Positions 1-9,100 of a stretch of 64,000 nt of DNA are shown here, piece by piece. Source of the stretch: Flavobacterium petrolei (lineage in GTDB: Bacteria > Bacteroidota > Bacteroidia > Flavobacteriales > Flavobacteriaceae); the NCBI RefSeq assembly GCF_003314435.2, contig NZ_QNVY02000002.1, forward strand, positions 372,001-436,000. Reading direction: 5' to 3'. A program made the position numbers and the translations under genes. Position 1 is the first letter of the stretch. The number at the start of each line of letters is the position of its first letter. The notes beneath the pieces were generated by a model, which saw only the letters and a program-made list of their open reading frames with translations, was not told the origin of the DNA and did no database searches.

Positions 1-430
1 TGTATCCAATTTTTGCCACTGATTTTTTTATAGCTTCTTCAGTTGGCATTACTTTCATCGAACCATCAAACTTCCATATTTTATCCATCGAGGCATAAGA
101 AATATCAAAGGCACCATTGGTAATTTGAGAAATTTTTATCGCTCTTTCGACCAATTCAAAAACTTCGGTATCGACTTTTACGGGTTTTATTCCTGCATTG
201 CGATTGATTTCTGAGATTTGTGTGGTTGGGATCCAATCGGAAATTAAATTTTCAATTCGTTTTACTTCAACTATAGCCAAATCAATATATTCGTTGGCTT
301 TTATAGTGTCTTTTGCAACAGCAGTAACCTCAAAAGGACTTCCTAACATAAACAACCTTCTTTTGTGCGTAATCTGGGAAGTGGCGATTACGCTTGCGAA
401 TAGCAAAGTTATGAAGAGTATTTTTTTCAT
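1..430 (-). CDS. apbE: ApbE-family FAD:protein FMN transferase, partial (C-terminus beyond left edge)
   Basis: ApbE enzymes move FMN from FAD onto a threonine of target flavoproteins in the periplasm or envelope. The reading frame runs from an ATG at 430 to the window edge without a stop, giving about 143 N-terminal residues. It opens with a signal-peptide-like stretch (MKKILFITLLFASVIATSQ). The ApbE core then follows: a MLGSPFEVT segment, a segment ending in LISDWIPTTQISEINRNAG (substrate-binding loop), and NGAFDISYASMDKIW. The start codon overlaps the stop of the upstream thioredoxin-like gene (TAATG), so the two are probably translated as a coupled pair. Family assignment is from recognised motifs; the metal-binding C-terminal half cannot be seen. 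Confidence 0.85.
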   Translation of the reverse strand, partial: MKKILFITLLFASVIATSQITHKRRLFMLGSPFEVTAVAKDTIKANEYIDLAIVEVKRIENLISDWIPTTQISEINRNAGIKPVKVDTEVFELVERAIKISQITNGAFDISYASMDKIWKFDGSMKVMPTEEAIKKSVAKIGY

Positions 431-864
431 TATTTCTCAAAAGAATGAATGATTTGAATGTATGCTTGAGGAGTTACGTTTTTGTAACCAGTGATTCCTA
501 AAACACTTCCTGATTGATCCAAAAGCAGCACTAATGGAAAATTTCCTGATTTGTTATATTGCTCTGCCAATTTTTTATTACTGGCAGTTAGTTCTGCTGA
601 TAGTAAATTTGCTTTTTTCTTAGGAAAGTCAGCTTTGTATATGACCCACTTCTGTTCTGCTTCTTTTTTAAAATCTTCTGATTTCCAAATGGTATTTTCT
701 AATTTAATGCAAGGCGCACACCAATCTGATCCTGAAAAAACAAGAAGAATATTTTTATTTTCTTTATTGGCTTGCGTTTTTGCTTCTTCAAAATTCGTTT
801 TCCAATTTTGAGAATAGCCTAAAGTTCCCATGAAAAGAAACAGAATTATAATATTTTTTTTCAT
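430..864 (-). CDS. Thioredoxin-family protein, secreted (DUF255/thioredoxin_7 type)
   Basis: This 144-residue protein begins with a signal peptide (MKKNIIILFLFMGTLGYSQ). A thioredoxin fold follows with the redox motif WCAPC, cysteines near residues 49 and 52, and a cis-proline segment (GNFPLVLLLDQSG) near 107-119. It probably acts in the periplasm as a disulfide reductase or exchanger. It overlaps apbE by one base (TAATG), so a role in maturing a shared redox target is plausible but is inference. The upstream gene is divergent (LTA synthase-like), so transcription starts in the 160-base gap at 865-1023. Partner and substrate are unknown. Confidence 0.85.
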   Translation of the reverse strand: MKKNIIILFLFMGTLGYSQNWKTNFEEAKTQANKENKNILLVFSGSDWCAPCIKLENTIWKSEDFKKEAEQKWVIYKADFPKKKANLLSAELTASNKKLAEQYNKSGNFPLVLLLDQSGSVLGITGYKNVTPQAYIQIIHSFEK

Positions 865-999
865 TGCATTACCTTTTTAAATTTAAGTAAAATTATTCAT
901 TTTATGCCAATTTTAATCTCTTGTTCTCTGATTTTAAGCTAATATTAATTTTGATAAAATATTAAGCAATTCTTAAAAAATAGCGATGAAAATTATATA

Positions 1000-1007
1000 T
1001 ACTTTTG
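1000..1007 (+). promoter_or_regulatory. Candidate -7 box (TACTTTTG) for the LtaS-like gene
   Basis: TACTTTTG matches the Bacteroidota -7 consensus TAnnTTTG and sits 16 bases before the ATG at 1024. No clear -33 TTG is found at the usual spacing, so this is a moderate call. Confidence 0.4.
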
Positions 1008-1023
1008 TTTTAAATTTATAATT

Positions 1024-3123
1024 ATGAAATTGTTACAAAAAGTCTCTCCATTCTATTACTTATTACTGTTTTACATTAGCATAAGTTTTATTGTTAGAGT
1101 TATTCTTTTCTTTCATCCCATAACACAAGCATCATTTATTTGGGTTGATACGCTGTCTTTATTTTTATTAGGGTTAATTTCCGATATATTTATATTTGTT
1201 TTAGTTAGTGGGTTTTTATGGCTGTATCTTATTTTTATATCCAATGCAAAATATTATAAGCCCTACGGATATCTAATTTTTGGATTGTTGATTGCCTTAT
1301 TGCTTTACGTTGCATTTGGAAACACGATACTCAACGAATATGGAAGTGCTTTACCTAAAATTGTAATCGCTTTCCTGTCCATAAAAACGATTTTATTCGG
1401 GTTATTACTTTTTTTACCAAAATATAGAAACCAAATCAGGTTTTGGTTATTTTCCTTCGTCATTTTCCTTTACGTCGTTTTAATTCTGCAAAACGCAATC
1501 AGCGAGTATTTCTTTTGGAATGAATTTGGGGTAAGATACAATTTCATTGCAGTAAATTATTTGGTCTACACCAATGAAGTGATTGGAAATATTATGGAAT
1601 CCTATCCTGTTATCCCTTTATTTTCAGCGCTGTTTATTATTGCAGGACTTGTTACTTATTTAATTGTAAAGAGATCAAAAAATTACATTGAGAACATTCC
1701 TGCTTTTGTGCAAAAAATCCAAATTTCAGGAGTTTACCTGCTTCTTTTCGGATTATCATTATTAGCAGTTCCCGCTTTATCTGCTAAAGAAAATTCCCAA
1801 AATATATTTGCCAATGAATTACAAGCCAATGGACTTTATAAGTTTTACTTGGCATTTATGAAAAGTGAATTAGATTATTTTAAGTTCTATAAAACAGTTC
1901 CTAATAACGAAGCGTTTGCGCAATTAAAACAACAAATTTCTTCCATTTCAGGTGAAACGACTTTAAGACAAATAAAAAATGAAGCTGCCGAAAATCATAA
2001 AAATGTTGTTCTGATAACTATTGAAAGTTACAGCGCCGAGTTTATGAAAATGTATGGAAATGAGGGGAATATCACTCCGTTTTTAGACAGTTTAGCAAGC
2101 AAAAGTTTAGTTTTTACCAATCTTTATGCCGTAGGAAACAGGACGGTTCGCGGTCTTGAAGCCGTTACTTTGTGTTTTCCTCCTACAGCCGGCGAAAGTG
2201 TGGTAAAACGAGACGACAATAAAAATAAATTTTCTACCGGAAGCATCTTTAAGCAAAAAGGCTATGCTGTAAAATTCATGTATGGTGGCGATTCCTTTTT
2301 TGATAACATGGGAGATTTCTTTTCTGGAAATGGTTATGAAATTGTAGACAAAAAAACATTTGAACCCAACGAAATTACTTTTGCTAATATTTGGGGCGTT
2401 TGCGATGAGGATATGTACAATAAAGCCATCAAAGAAATGAACAAAGAAGCAGCGGAAAATAAGCCTTTCTTCAATCACATTATGACTGTGAGCAATCACA
2501 GACCGTTTACCTATCCAAATGGTAAAATTGATATTCCAGGTGATGCAAAATCTCGTGATGGCGGTGTAAAGTACACGGATTATGCGATGAAAAAATTCTT
2601 TGAAATGGCAAAAAAACAGCCTTGGTTTGCCAATACCGTTTTTGTAATTCTAGCCGATCATTGTGCTTCAAGTGCAGGAAAAACAGAACTTCCGGCAGAT
2701 AAATACAGGATTCCGGCAATGATTTACAGTCCAGGATTTGTTGAACCAAGAAAATACAATAATTTGATGTCGCAAATTGATGTCATGCCAACTGTATTTG
2801 GATTATTAAATTTTGATTACCAAAGTAAATTCTTTGGTCAGGATGTTTTAAAACCAGATTATAAACCAAGAGCTTTAATTGCTACTTATCAGGATTTAGG
2901 ATTGATTAAAGATAATGTGTTAACGATTATTTCACCCAAACAAACCGCAAAACAGTTTCAATTGACTTTGAAACCCAATCAAAAAGTAGCTTCTTATTTT
3001 CAAATATTTTATGATCAAATACCGTTGAAAAATGAAAGAACGGATTTAGTAAACGAAACGATTTCTTACTATCAAACAGCCTCGGATATGTTGAAGAAAA
3101 AGAAATATCAAAAAATTAATTAG
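1024..3123 (+). CDS. LTA synthase-family sulfatase / phosphoglycerol transferase-like membrane protein
   Basis: A 699-residue protein with several N-terminal membrane segments over roughly residues 1-250, followed by an extracytoplasmic alkaline-phosphatase/sulfatase-fold domain. The domain carries the metal-binding segment TIESYSAEF near 333, the candidate nucleophile threonine in GNRTVRGLEA near 373, VSNHRPF near 489 and LADHCASS near 545. The family (LtaS, MdoB/OpgB, EptA relatives) transfers phosphoglycerol or phosphoethanolamine groups to glycans or lipids. Gram-negative Bacteroidota lack classical lipoteichoic acid, so the acceptor here is unknown and is probably an envelope glycan or lipid. 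It is a single gene, convergent with the S1/P1-type gene and separated from it by a strong hairpin. Confidence 0.85.
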   Translation: MKLLQKVSPFYYLLLFYISISFIVRVILFFHPITQASFIWVDTLSLFLLGLISDIFIFVLVSGFLWLYLIFISNAKYYKPYGYLIFGLLIALLLYVAFGNTILNEYGSALPKIVIAFLSIKTILFGLLLFLPKYRNQIRFWLFSFVIFLYVVLILQNAISEYFFWNEFGVRYNFIAVNYLVYTNEVIGNIMESYPVIPLFSALFIIAGLVTYLIVKRSKNYIENIPAFVQKIQISGVYLLLFGLSLLAVPALSAKENSQNIFANELQANGLYKFYLAFMKSELDYFKFYKTVPNNEAFAQLKQQISSISGETTLRQIKNEAAENHKNVVLITIESYSAEFMKMYGNEGNITPFLDSLASKSLVFTNLYAVGNRTVRGLEAVTLCFPPTAGESVVKRDDNKNKFSTGSIFKQKGYAVKFMYGGDSFFDNMGDFFSGNGYEIVDKKTFEPNEITFANIWGVCDEDMYNKAIKEMNKEAAENKPFFNHIMTVSNHRPFTYPNGKIDIPGDAKSRDGGVKYTDYAMKKFFEMAKKQPWFANTVFVILADHCASSAGKTELPADKYRIPAMIYSPGFVEPRKYNNLMSQIDVMPTVFGLLNFDYQSKFFGQDVLKPDYKPRALIATYQDLGLIKDNVLTIISPKQTAKQFQLTLKPNQKVASYFQIFYDQIPLKNERTDLVNETISYYQTASDMLKKKKYQKIN

Positions 3124-3130
3124 CATAAAA

Positions 3131-3163
3131 AAACGGGTGAAATTGAAGTTTCACCCGTTTTTT
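3131..3163. terminator. Bidirectional intrinsic terminator
   Basis: A 12-bp inverted repeat (AAACGGGTGAAA / TTTCACCCGTTT) with a 6-base loop is flanked by A and T runs on both sides. It lies between two convergent genes and can end transcription from either side. Confidence 0.85.
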
Positions 3164-3179
3164 AATTGGAAATATATCG

Positions 3180-4178
3180 TTACTCTTTTTCGTTTATCAA
3201 CCCAAAAAGATTCCCTTTAGAATACGTCTTCATATCTTTTTTTAGAAGTTTACTGTTTCTCTTAGTTAATGCTGGAGTATCAAGACCACTTAAATCGGGT
3301 TTTCCTGCATTAACCCATGCAGTGTACCAAAAACTTGCCGTAACTGTAATGGCTTTTCTGATTTGTTGTTGAACCATTCCGTTCATATCAGCATGCAATT
3401 GTTTGGCATACTCATCAGAATACAAGGTTCCTCCATATTTATTTTTTACAATTTCTCCACTAGCATCAGTAACAAATATTTTATTTTCAGGTGTCGCAGT
3501 TCTCAATTTTTTATCTATCGCTAATAGAGGTTCTACTAAACTATGAGTATCAAAAATCATGTCCCATGTTGCTTTTTCAACATTTTCAAGATAAACACCT
3601 TGAGGTACGTTGAACTTATAATCCTTTGCAAACAATTCCGGCAAACGGCTTTCCCATAAAGAGTGAATTCCTTTTTGGTTGGTATTTTGCCCGTCGTGAT
3701 TATCAGATGTGTGCAATGGCATGTGACCATCAGCAATATAATGTCCTAAATCACCTGCAATAAATAGTATTTCATTTTTCCTTTTTTCCTTAAATGCTTT
3801 GGTAAGTTTCACCATTAAATCTTGAATATGCCAAGGTAAAATTCCGTTTTTGGTCAAGAATTTTTCGTCGTATTTTAGCTTCGCTTCGTCCATAGTCTTA
3901 GGAAATGTAGCCACATCACCAAAGTTTTCCATATCAAAATAATGACGTGGTGGTTCCATTTTATCATTCAAAACATTTCTTCTTAAATCCGGAACGGTAG
4001 ATTCCTGAGTTATAAAATCAATATGATTGTAAAAGAAAGTCTGCAATGGTTTTGGAAGTGCCATTACTGCCGCTCTATTGATTCGTTCATGACCGATAAC
4101 GCCCCATGACAAAAGAAAAAGTGCAACTCCTAAAGCAGATAAAGTGATTAGTGTAGGTCTAATTTTAAAATTTTTCAT
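3180..4178 (-). CDS. S1/P1 nuclease-like / zinc-dependent phospholipase C-family protein
   Basis: A 332-residue protein with an N-terminal hydrophobic export segment that runs into WGVIGHERIN (W25, H30), the N-terminal Trp/His zinc ligands of the S1/P1 nuclease-phospholipase C fold. Further zinc ligands are visible in HYFDME, and in the cluster DLGHYIADGHMPLH near residues 143-157 followed by DNHDGQ. These enzymes use three zinc ions to cleave phosphodiesters in single-stranded nucleic acid or phospholipid head groups. It is probably periplasmic or secreted, scavenging phosphate or nucleotides. Which substrate applies cannot be told from sequence. It is a single gene, with a TACATTTG box 21 bases upstream at 4199-4206 on the minus strand. 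Confidence 0.8.
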   Translation of the reverse strand: MKNFKIRPTLITLSALGVALFLLSWGVIGHERINRAAVMALPKPLQTFFYNHIDFITQESTVPDLRRNVLNDKMEPPRHYFDMENFGDVATFPKTMDEAKLKYDEKFLTKNGILPWHIQDLMVKLTKAFKEKRKNEILFIAGDLGHYIADGHMPLHTSDNHDGQNTNQKGIHSLWESRLPELFAKDYKFNVPQGVYLENVEKATWDMIFDTHSLVEPLLAIDKKLRTATPENKIFVTDASGEIVKNKYGGTLYSDEYAKQLHADMNGMVQQQIRKAITVTASFWYTAWVNAGKPDLSGLDTPALTKRNSKLLKKDMKTYSKGNLFGLINEKE

Positions 4179-4198
4179 TAAATTTATTTTTTGAGGTA

Positions 4199-4206
4199 CA
4201 AATGTA
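4199..4206 (-). promoter_or_regulatory. Candidate -7 box (TACATTTG) for the S1/P1-type gene
   Basis: On the minus strand TACATTTG fits TAnnTTTG and lies 21 bases upstream of the ATG at 4178. No matching -33 TTG was seen. Confidence 0.4.
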
Positions 4207-4275
4207 TTTCTTTAAATCGTTATTAGATAAAATTGGGTTTAAGATTCTGTTAATTAAATAAGAAAACTTACAAAT

Positions 4276-5025
4276 ATGTTTCGACATCAAGGAAAAAACA
4301 GAACTTTTATACACAATCTTCGTTTAGCCACTTTATTATCTTTTGTTGCAGGAATTGTAAATGTTACGGGAGTTTTATCAGTACAAACATTGACAACAAA
4401 TGTTACGGGACATTTCGCCTATTTTGCAGAAGAAATCATGAAGCGAGATTACGCAGCCGCAATCACCTTTTTTGTATTCACTATTTTCTTTTTATTGGGT
4501 GCATTTACTTCTAATTTTTTAGCTGAATTAATTTCGAGAAAACATCCTAATTTATCTCATGTTATTCCTATTTCTTTGGAAATGATTATTTTGATTAGTG
4601 TTGGGATTTTCGGAGCACAATCTGCATTATCCAGTATTGAAGGGAAATGGATTGCTTTTGCAATGCTCTTCGCGATGGGAATACAAAATTCTTTGGTAAC
4701 TAAAATTTCTCAATCTACTGTTAGAACAACTCATTTAACAGGGCTTTTTACTGATTTAGGAATAGAACTGTCGCAGTTGTTCTTTTATAAAAAACCCGAA
4801 GAGAATAAGAAATTAAAAACCAGTATTTACCTCCGATTATCGATTATTATTTTCTTTTTTTTAGGCTGTATTTTGGGTGGTTTTCTTTATAATTTACTGG
4901 AAATGAAAACACTTTTTGTTGCTGCAACCTTTTTGTTGTTTGCGCTTTTGTATGATTATATCCGATTGCAATTTCATGTGATCAAACGAAAAACCTTCCG
5001 TCACAAAACTATTTTAGATAAATAA
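4276..5025 (+). CDS. YoaK family (DUF1275) membrane protein
   Basis: A 249-residue integral membrane protein with about six hydrophobic segments. The diagnostic DUF1275 N-terminus is present: LSFVAGIVNVTGVLS followed by TTNVTGHFAYF, and later MGIQNSLVTKIS and TTHLTGLFTDLGIEL. DUF1275/YoaK proteins are small inner-membrane proteins of unknown transport or sensing function. The 3' end overlaps the 3' end of the convergent YeiH gene by 17 bases, so there is no room for a terminator between them. No physiological partner is evident nearby. Confidence 0.8.
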   Translation: MFRHQGKNRTFIHNLRLATLLSFVAGIVNVTGVLSVQTLTTNVTGHFAYFAEEIMKRDYAAAITFFVFTIFFLLGAFTSNFLAELISRKHPNLSHVIPISLEMIILISVGIFGAQSALSSIEGKWIAFAMLFAMGIQNSLVTKISQSTVRTTHLTGLFTDLGIELSQLFFYKKPEENKKLKTSIYLRLSIIIFFFLGCILGGFLYNLLEMKTLFVAATFLLFALLYDYIRLQFHVIKRKTFRHKTILDK

Positions 5026-5986
5026 TCGAAATCAAAGTCGCAATTGCAATGAATGTCCAAAGCAAAACACCCTGCGCCAGTGGTTTTAATCCCACTGACT
5101 TCAATACATTTCTATTTAGTCCGGCTCCAATAAGAAACAAAGTTATTGTCAAACCTATTTTAGAAACGGAAACCAAGTGTGGCGCTACACTCTCCATTTG
5201 CGGCAAATAAGTATTGGCAATCATTGCCAAAATAAACAATCCGATAAAATAAGGAATTTTTATTTTTCCAGATTTATTTTTAAAAATAAATGCCGTAATC
5301 AATGCGACAGGAATAATCCATAACGCACGGGCTAATTTTACTGTTGTGGCTATTTGCAAAGCTTCGGGGCCAAATTTACTCGCTGCTCCTACCACAGAAC
5401 TCGTGTCATGAATAGCAATGGCGCACCATAATCCGAACTCTTTTTGTGATAAATCGAACCAATGACCCACGGCAGGAAATAAAAACAGCGCCACCGAATT
5501 CAAAATGAATATCACTCCTAAAGCAACTGAGGTTTGTTTTTCATTCGATTTAATTACTGGAGCAATCGCAGCAATGGCACTTCCTCCACAAATTGCAGTG
5601 CCACAAGAAATTAAATGAGATGTTTTCTTATCCGTTTTAAACCATTTTCCTAAAAAAGCTCCTAAAATTAAAGTGCTCACAATAGAAATAATGGTAAACA
5701 AAAAGCCTTCTTTTCCTGCAGAAACAGCACTGTGAACATTCATTCCAAAGCCTAAACCAACTACTGAAAACTGCAATAGATAATTGGTCGCTTTGTGATT
5801 CAACTCTAAAAAAGGATGCCCAAAAAGGTTGGCGACAATCAATCCTAATACTAAAGCAATCGGCGGAGAAACAAAAATTGTGGTACAAAACAATAGCAAG
5901 ACAACAAAAATAAGTTGCTGCAAAGGGGCATTTACTTTAAAAAAAATAAAAGATTCTTTTTGTATGACTTTTTGATGCGTTTCCAA
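5009..5986 (-). CDS. YeiH-family putative sulfate exporter (UPF0324)
   Basis: A 325-residue transporter with about ten membrane segments. Family signatures include LVIANLFGHPFLELN, SCGTAICGGSAIAAIAPVI (the strongly conserved re-entrant segment near residues 125-145) and AIHDTSSVVGAASKFG. Members have been linked to sulfite/sulfate export. An in-frame TAA lies 18 bases upstream of the TTG at 5986 and no ATG follows before the conserved region, so TTG is the best start. A LysR regulator lies directly upstream in the same orientation, recalling the YeiE-YeiH pairing of enterobacteria, and it probably controls this gene. The substrate is inferred from the family only. Confidence 0.85.
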   Translation of the reverse strand: METHQKVIQKESFIFFKVNAPLQQLIFVVLLLFCTTIFVSPPIALVLGLIVANLFGHPFLELNHKATNYLLQFSVVGLGFGMNVHSAVSAGKEGFLFTIISIVSTLILGAFLGKWFKTDKKTSHLISCGTAICGGSAIAAIAPVIKSNEKQTSVALGVIFILNSVALFLFPAVGHWFDLSQKEFGLWCAIAIHDTSSVVGAASKFGPEALQIATTVKLARALWIIPVALITAFIFKNKSGKIKIPYFIGLFILAMIANTYLPQMESVAPHLVSVSKIGLTITLFLIGAGLNRNVLKSVGLKPLAQGVLLWTFIAIATLISIIYLK

Positions 5987-6061
5987 TGTAAAGTTGTTGA
6001 ATTAGTACAGTACAAAGGTCAGCAGATAAATCTATTTAAGCCAATCGCAAATTATAATCTG

Positions 6062-6958
6062 CTATAACTTTAAATTATAATGGTTGGAAATATTCTGGAT
6101 AAACAAATCCGATAGCGAATCCGTTTTTCCTTGCAACGTAATGACGTAAAAGAAACGTTCAATAACTAAGTCTTTAGTATCTAATATAGCCAATTCATTG
6201 TTTTGAAGTTCTTTTTTTATCGCATGAATGGATATAAAAGCCACGCAATCAGAGTTTATCAAATAGGATTTTATACTTTCAGTACTTCCTAATTGCATTT
6301 CAATTTGTAGTTCTGATAGTTTAATTTCAAATGGTTTTAATGCATGTTCAATAACTTCAAGTGTTCCAGAACCCTGTTCCCTCATTAAAAAATGCATGTT
6401 TTTAAGATCTTCCTGAGTCACTTCATCAAGACTTACTAACGGATTGGAACTCTTACAAACTAGAACCAATTCATCTTTTAAAAACTCGGTATATTTAATA
6501 GATTTATTTTTTGATTGCCCTTCAACAATTCCTATTTCAATTTCCTGGTTTAGTAAAGCATTTTCTATTTGTTCGGTGTTTCCATTAAGTAAACTCACTT
6601 TTACATCTTGTAATTTTTGGTGGAAACGTGCTAAAAGTGGTGGAATAATATACTGAGAAATCGTTGTACTAGCACCTAATCGTAACAGTCCGGAACGTTG
6701 ATTAATAAGAGTGCTCATATCAAAATCGATCTCGCGATATAGTTCGAAAATATTTTTGGTGTGTTTCAATAATACTTCACCAGCAATTGTCAATGCGATT
6801 TTGGAACCATTCCTGTCAAACAATTTGATTTTATACTGCTCTTCTAACTCTTGAATATGTTTGGAAATCGCAGGTTGCGTAATGAATAATTCCGTTGCGG
6901 CTTTTGTAAAACTCAAACGATTGGCAACAGTATAAAATACTTTCAGTCTAAAATCCAT
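6062..6958 (-). CDS. LysR-family transcriptional regulator (YeiE/CysB-like)
   Basis: A 298-residue LysR-type regulator. Residues 1-60 hold the winged helix-turn-helix (FTKAATELFITQPAISKHIQ). Residues from about 90 form the periplasmic-binding-protein-like effector domain (LRLGASTTISQYIIPPLLARF), which usually senses a small anion or metabolite. It lies 75 bases upstream of the YeiH gene in the same direction and 14 bases downstream of the VWA-type gene, so it may be read from either transcript. The pairing suggests control of sulfite/sulfate export, by analogy with YeiE/CysB-type regulators; that is inference. Confidence 0.88.
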   Translation of the reverse strand: MDFRLKVFYTVANRLSFTKAATELFITQPAISKHIQELEEQYKIKLFDRNGSKIALTIAGEVLLKHTKNIFELYREIDFDMSTLINQRSGLLRLGASTTISQYIIPPLLARFHQKLQDVKVSLLNGNTEQIENALLNQEIEIGIVEGQSKNKSIKYTEFLKDELVLVCKSSNPLVSLDEVTQEDLKNMHFLMREQGSGTLEVIEHALKPFEIKLSELQIEMQLGSTESIKSYLINSDCVAFISIHAIKKELQNNELAILDTKDLVIERFFYVITLQGKTDSLSDLFIQNISNHYNLKL

Positions 6959-6972
6959 GTTGTTTAATTGTA

Positions 6973-9000
6973 TTAGAGTAATCCATTATATTTTCGAACA
7001 AACCATTCCGTTGCCAACAAAAATGAAATTAAAACCAATAACCAAATCCAATCTATCAAAGGAGTTTTAGTAACAATGTTCTTCTCTATCGCTTTATATT
7101 CATCATTTTCGAAAAGCGTTTTAATCAACACATCAACTTGGTCTGTGAAAAAAGCTTTTCCTTGCGTTTGCGTGGCTAATTGTGTCAATTTCTCCACATC
7201 GGGATTGACGAATTGCTTTTCGATATTAAAATCAAGAATTTCAAAATTACTGGAATAGGTCGTTTTTGAATTCAATTCTTTGACAGTAAACGCATAAGAA
7301 CCCGCTTTCAATCCATCAAGATTGACTTTATAGGAATTATTTCCTTTTAATAAATCGTAATTTTTAGTTTGCTTGTTTTTTGTATTTGTTACCGCAATTG
7401 TCAAACGGGCTTTTTCATCGAACTCATAATTTTTATTGAAAAATTGCGCGGTTATTTCAATGGCTTCACCTGAATTATAAAAACTTTCATGTTCAACAAC
7501 TAGTGATTTTTTAGAATTATTCGAAGCTAAAAACTGAATAATCTTCTCAATGAAAACATCATATTTTTCAAAGGACTGATTGTTGACATGGGTTTGTAAA
7601 CGCCATTTCCAACTGTTTTCTCCTAAAAGATAAGCGGCTCGTTTGCCTTGATTTTCGGCAAAAGCCAACAAAGGTGAATTGGTATCTATAGATCTGATTT
7701 TGGACGAAAGCAAAACAGACACCGCACCTTTTGTAGTTACGGTTCCAAAAGCATTTTGCAAAGGCGGTAAATTTTCAAAACCGATATTGTCAGCTGCAAA
7801 TAAATTAAACTGCCCATTAAAAATCGACAAATAATCTTCTTTTTGTCCGCTCATTTTAAAGTTCAAATTATCCTGCTGCTGATTCAGAAAATTAAAATCA
7901 GTGTTGTTTCCAGTAATGATAAATGTATTGATTCCGGCAACTTTATTATTCTCAAAAATAGTTTTGAATTCAGTCGTTGGTTGGTATAAAATCAAAACAT
8001 TATAATCTTGCAAAGTTTTGATTTCATTTGATTTAACAATCGTTACTTTACGCTGTACATTCGATTCAATTGCTCTTTTCATCGCGCCTAAATCAGGATG
8101 ATTTATAGCTGAAATAATAGCAATATTTGTTTTTTGGTCAATGACTTCAACCGCAAAATTCTTAGTATTATTATACGTATTTTTTTCTTTTTCTTTTGAT
8201 AATATTGTAGCTTTAAAAACCTGCAATCCTATTTTATCAGCCGGTAAAAGTATGTTTACAGTTGCTGTTTTCTTAGATGGAGAAAAAGTAATTGATTGTT
8301 TACTAAACACCGAATTGCCTTGTGAAATAACAAAATCAGCAGTTACACTTTTGGTTCCTGAATACTGTAAAAAAGCTTCTACAGGAAATTTATTCTTATG
8401 AAAAGCATATTTATTAACGTTTAGTTGATTGATTTTGAAATCTAAAAAAGTCGTTGTATCGCCTACAATTACAGGATATACTTTATTTACAGCATCAAAA
8501 CTATAAACGTAATCATTTCCAGAAGTTTGATTTCCGTCGCTAATCAAAACTGTTGGATAAATTGCGTTTTTATAAATATTTTTTAGATTTTTGGCAACAA
8601 CATCAATATTAGTTTGAGTTCCTTTAAAATCAAAAGCTTCTGTAAGTTCAAAGTCATCGGAAAACTGATACGATTGCACATCAAATTTCTCTTGTAAATC
8701 AGAGTTTGATTGTATTTTTTTATACAATTCTAATGCTTTTTCATTGGCATTCAAAAAAGAAATAGAACTCGAATTATCAACAACAATCGGCAAAGGCGTT
8801 TTAACTGTTTCGAGCGTATTTTTAGTTACTATTGGATTAATCAACAACAATAAAATTCCAAAAATGGATAAAAAACGCAAAAAAGCCAAAAACCAACCGA
8901 CTCTCGATTTATTTTTGGCTTTGTAGATGTATTGAAAAAACGACAAACCACCAGCTATTAGTAAAGAAAGCAGTAATAATAGTAGCGTGTTTGTTGTCAT
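6973..9000 (-). CDS. VWA-type membrane protein of unknown function
   Basis: A 675-residue protein with two N-terminal membrane segments (residues 5-25 and 38-60), a large extracytoplasmic part, and a C-terminal membrane segment (LIDWIWLLVLISFLLATEW near 650) ending in a short basic tail. Near residue 73 there is a DNSSS stretch that fits the DxSxS metal-binding motif of von Willebrand A domains, followed by a VLISDGNQTSGND segment. This layout matches a Bacteroidota family with a VWA domain between membrane anchors, loosely related to Bat proteins. No molecular function is established. It is followed 14 bases later by the LysR gene. Confidence 0.7.
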   Translation of the reverse strand: MTTNTLLLLLLSLLIAGGLSFFQYIYKAKNKSRVGWFLAFLRFLSIFGILLLLINPIVTKNTLETVKTPLPIVVDNSSSISFLNANEKALELYKKIQSNSDLQEKFDVQSYQFSDDFELTEAFDFKGTQTNIDVVAKNLKNIYKNAIYPTVLISDGNQTSGNDYVYSFDAVNKVYPVIVGDTTTFLDFKINQLNVNKYAFHKNKFPVEAFLQYSGTKSVTADFVISQGNSVFSKQSITFSPSKKTATVNILLPADKIGLQVFKATILSKEKEKNTYNNTKNFAVEVIDQKTNIAIISAINHPDLGAMKRAIESNVQRKVTIVKSNEIKTLQDYNVLILYQPTTEFKTIFENNKVAGINTFIITGNNTDFNFLNQQQDNLNFKMSGQKEDYLSIFNGQFNLFAADNIGFENLPPLQNAFGTVTTKGAVSVLLSSKIRSIDTNSPLLAFAENQGKRAAYLLGENSWKWRLQTHVNNQSFEKYDVFIEKIIQFLASNNSKKSLVVEHESFYNSGEAIEITAQFFNKNYEFDEKARLTIAVTNTKNKQTKNYDLLKGNNSYKVNLDGLKAGSYAFTVKELNSKTTYSSNFEILDFNIEKQFVNPDVEKLTQLATQTQGKAFFTDQVDVLIKTLFENDEYKAIEKNIVTKTPLIDWIWLLVLISFLLATEWFVRKYNGLL

Positions 9001-9100
9001 TTATTCTTTATTAAAAGATTGAAGGGTTTAATGATTAAAAATTAATAACATAGTTCAAAAATCTTTAAATCTTTGAATTTTACAATCTTTCAATTAAATT

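Noticed and set aside
198..452. Plus-strand open frame at the left edge
   Set aside because: It is antisense to ApbE, whose motifs on the minus strand are clear.
2107..2499. Minus-strand frame of 130 codons inside the LtaS-like gene
   Set aside because: It lies opposite the catalytic domain and shows no family motifs.
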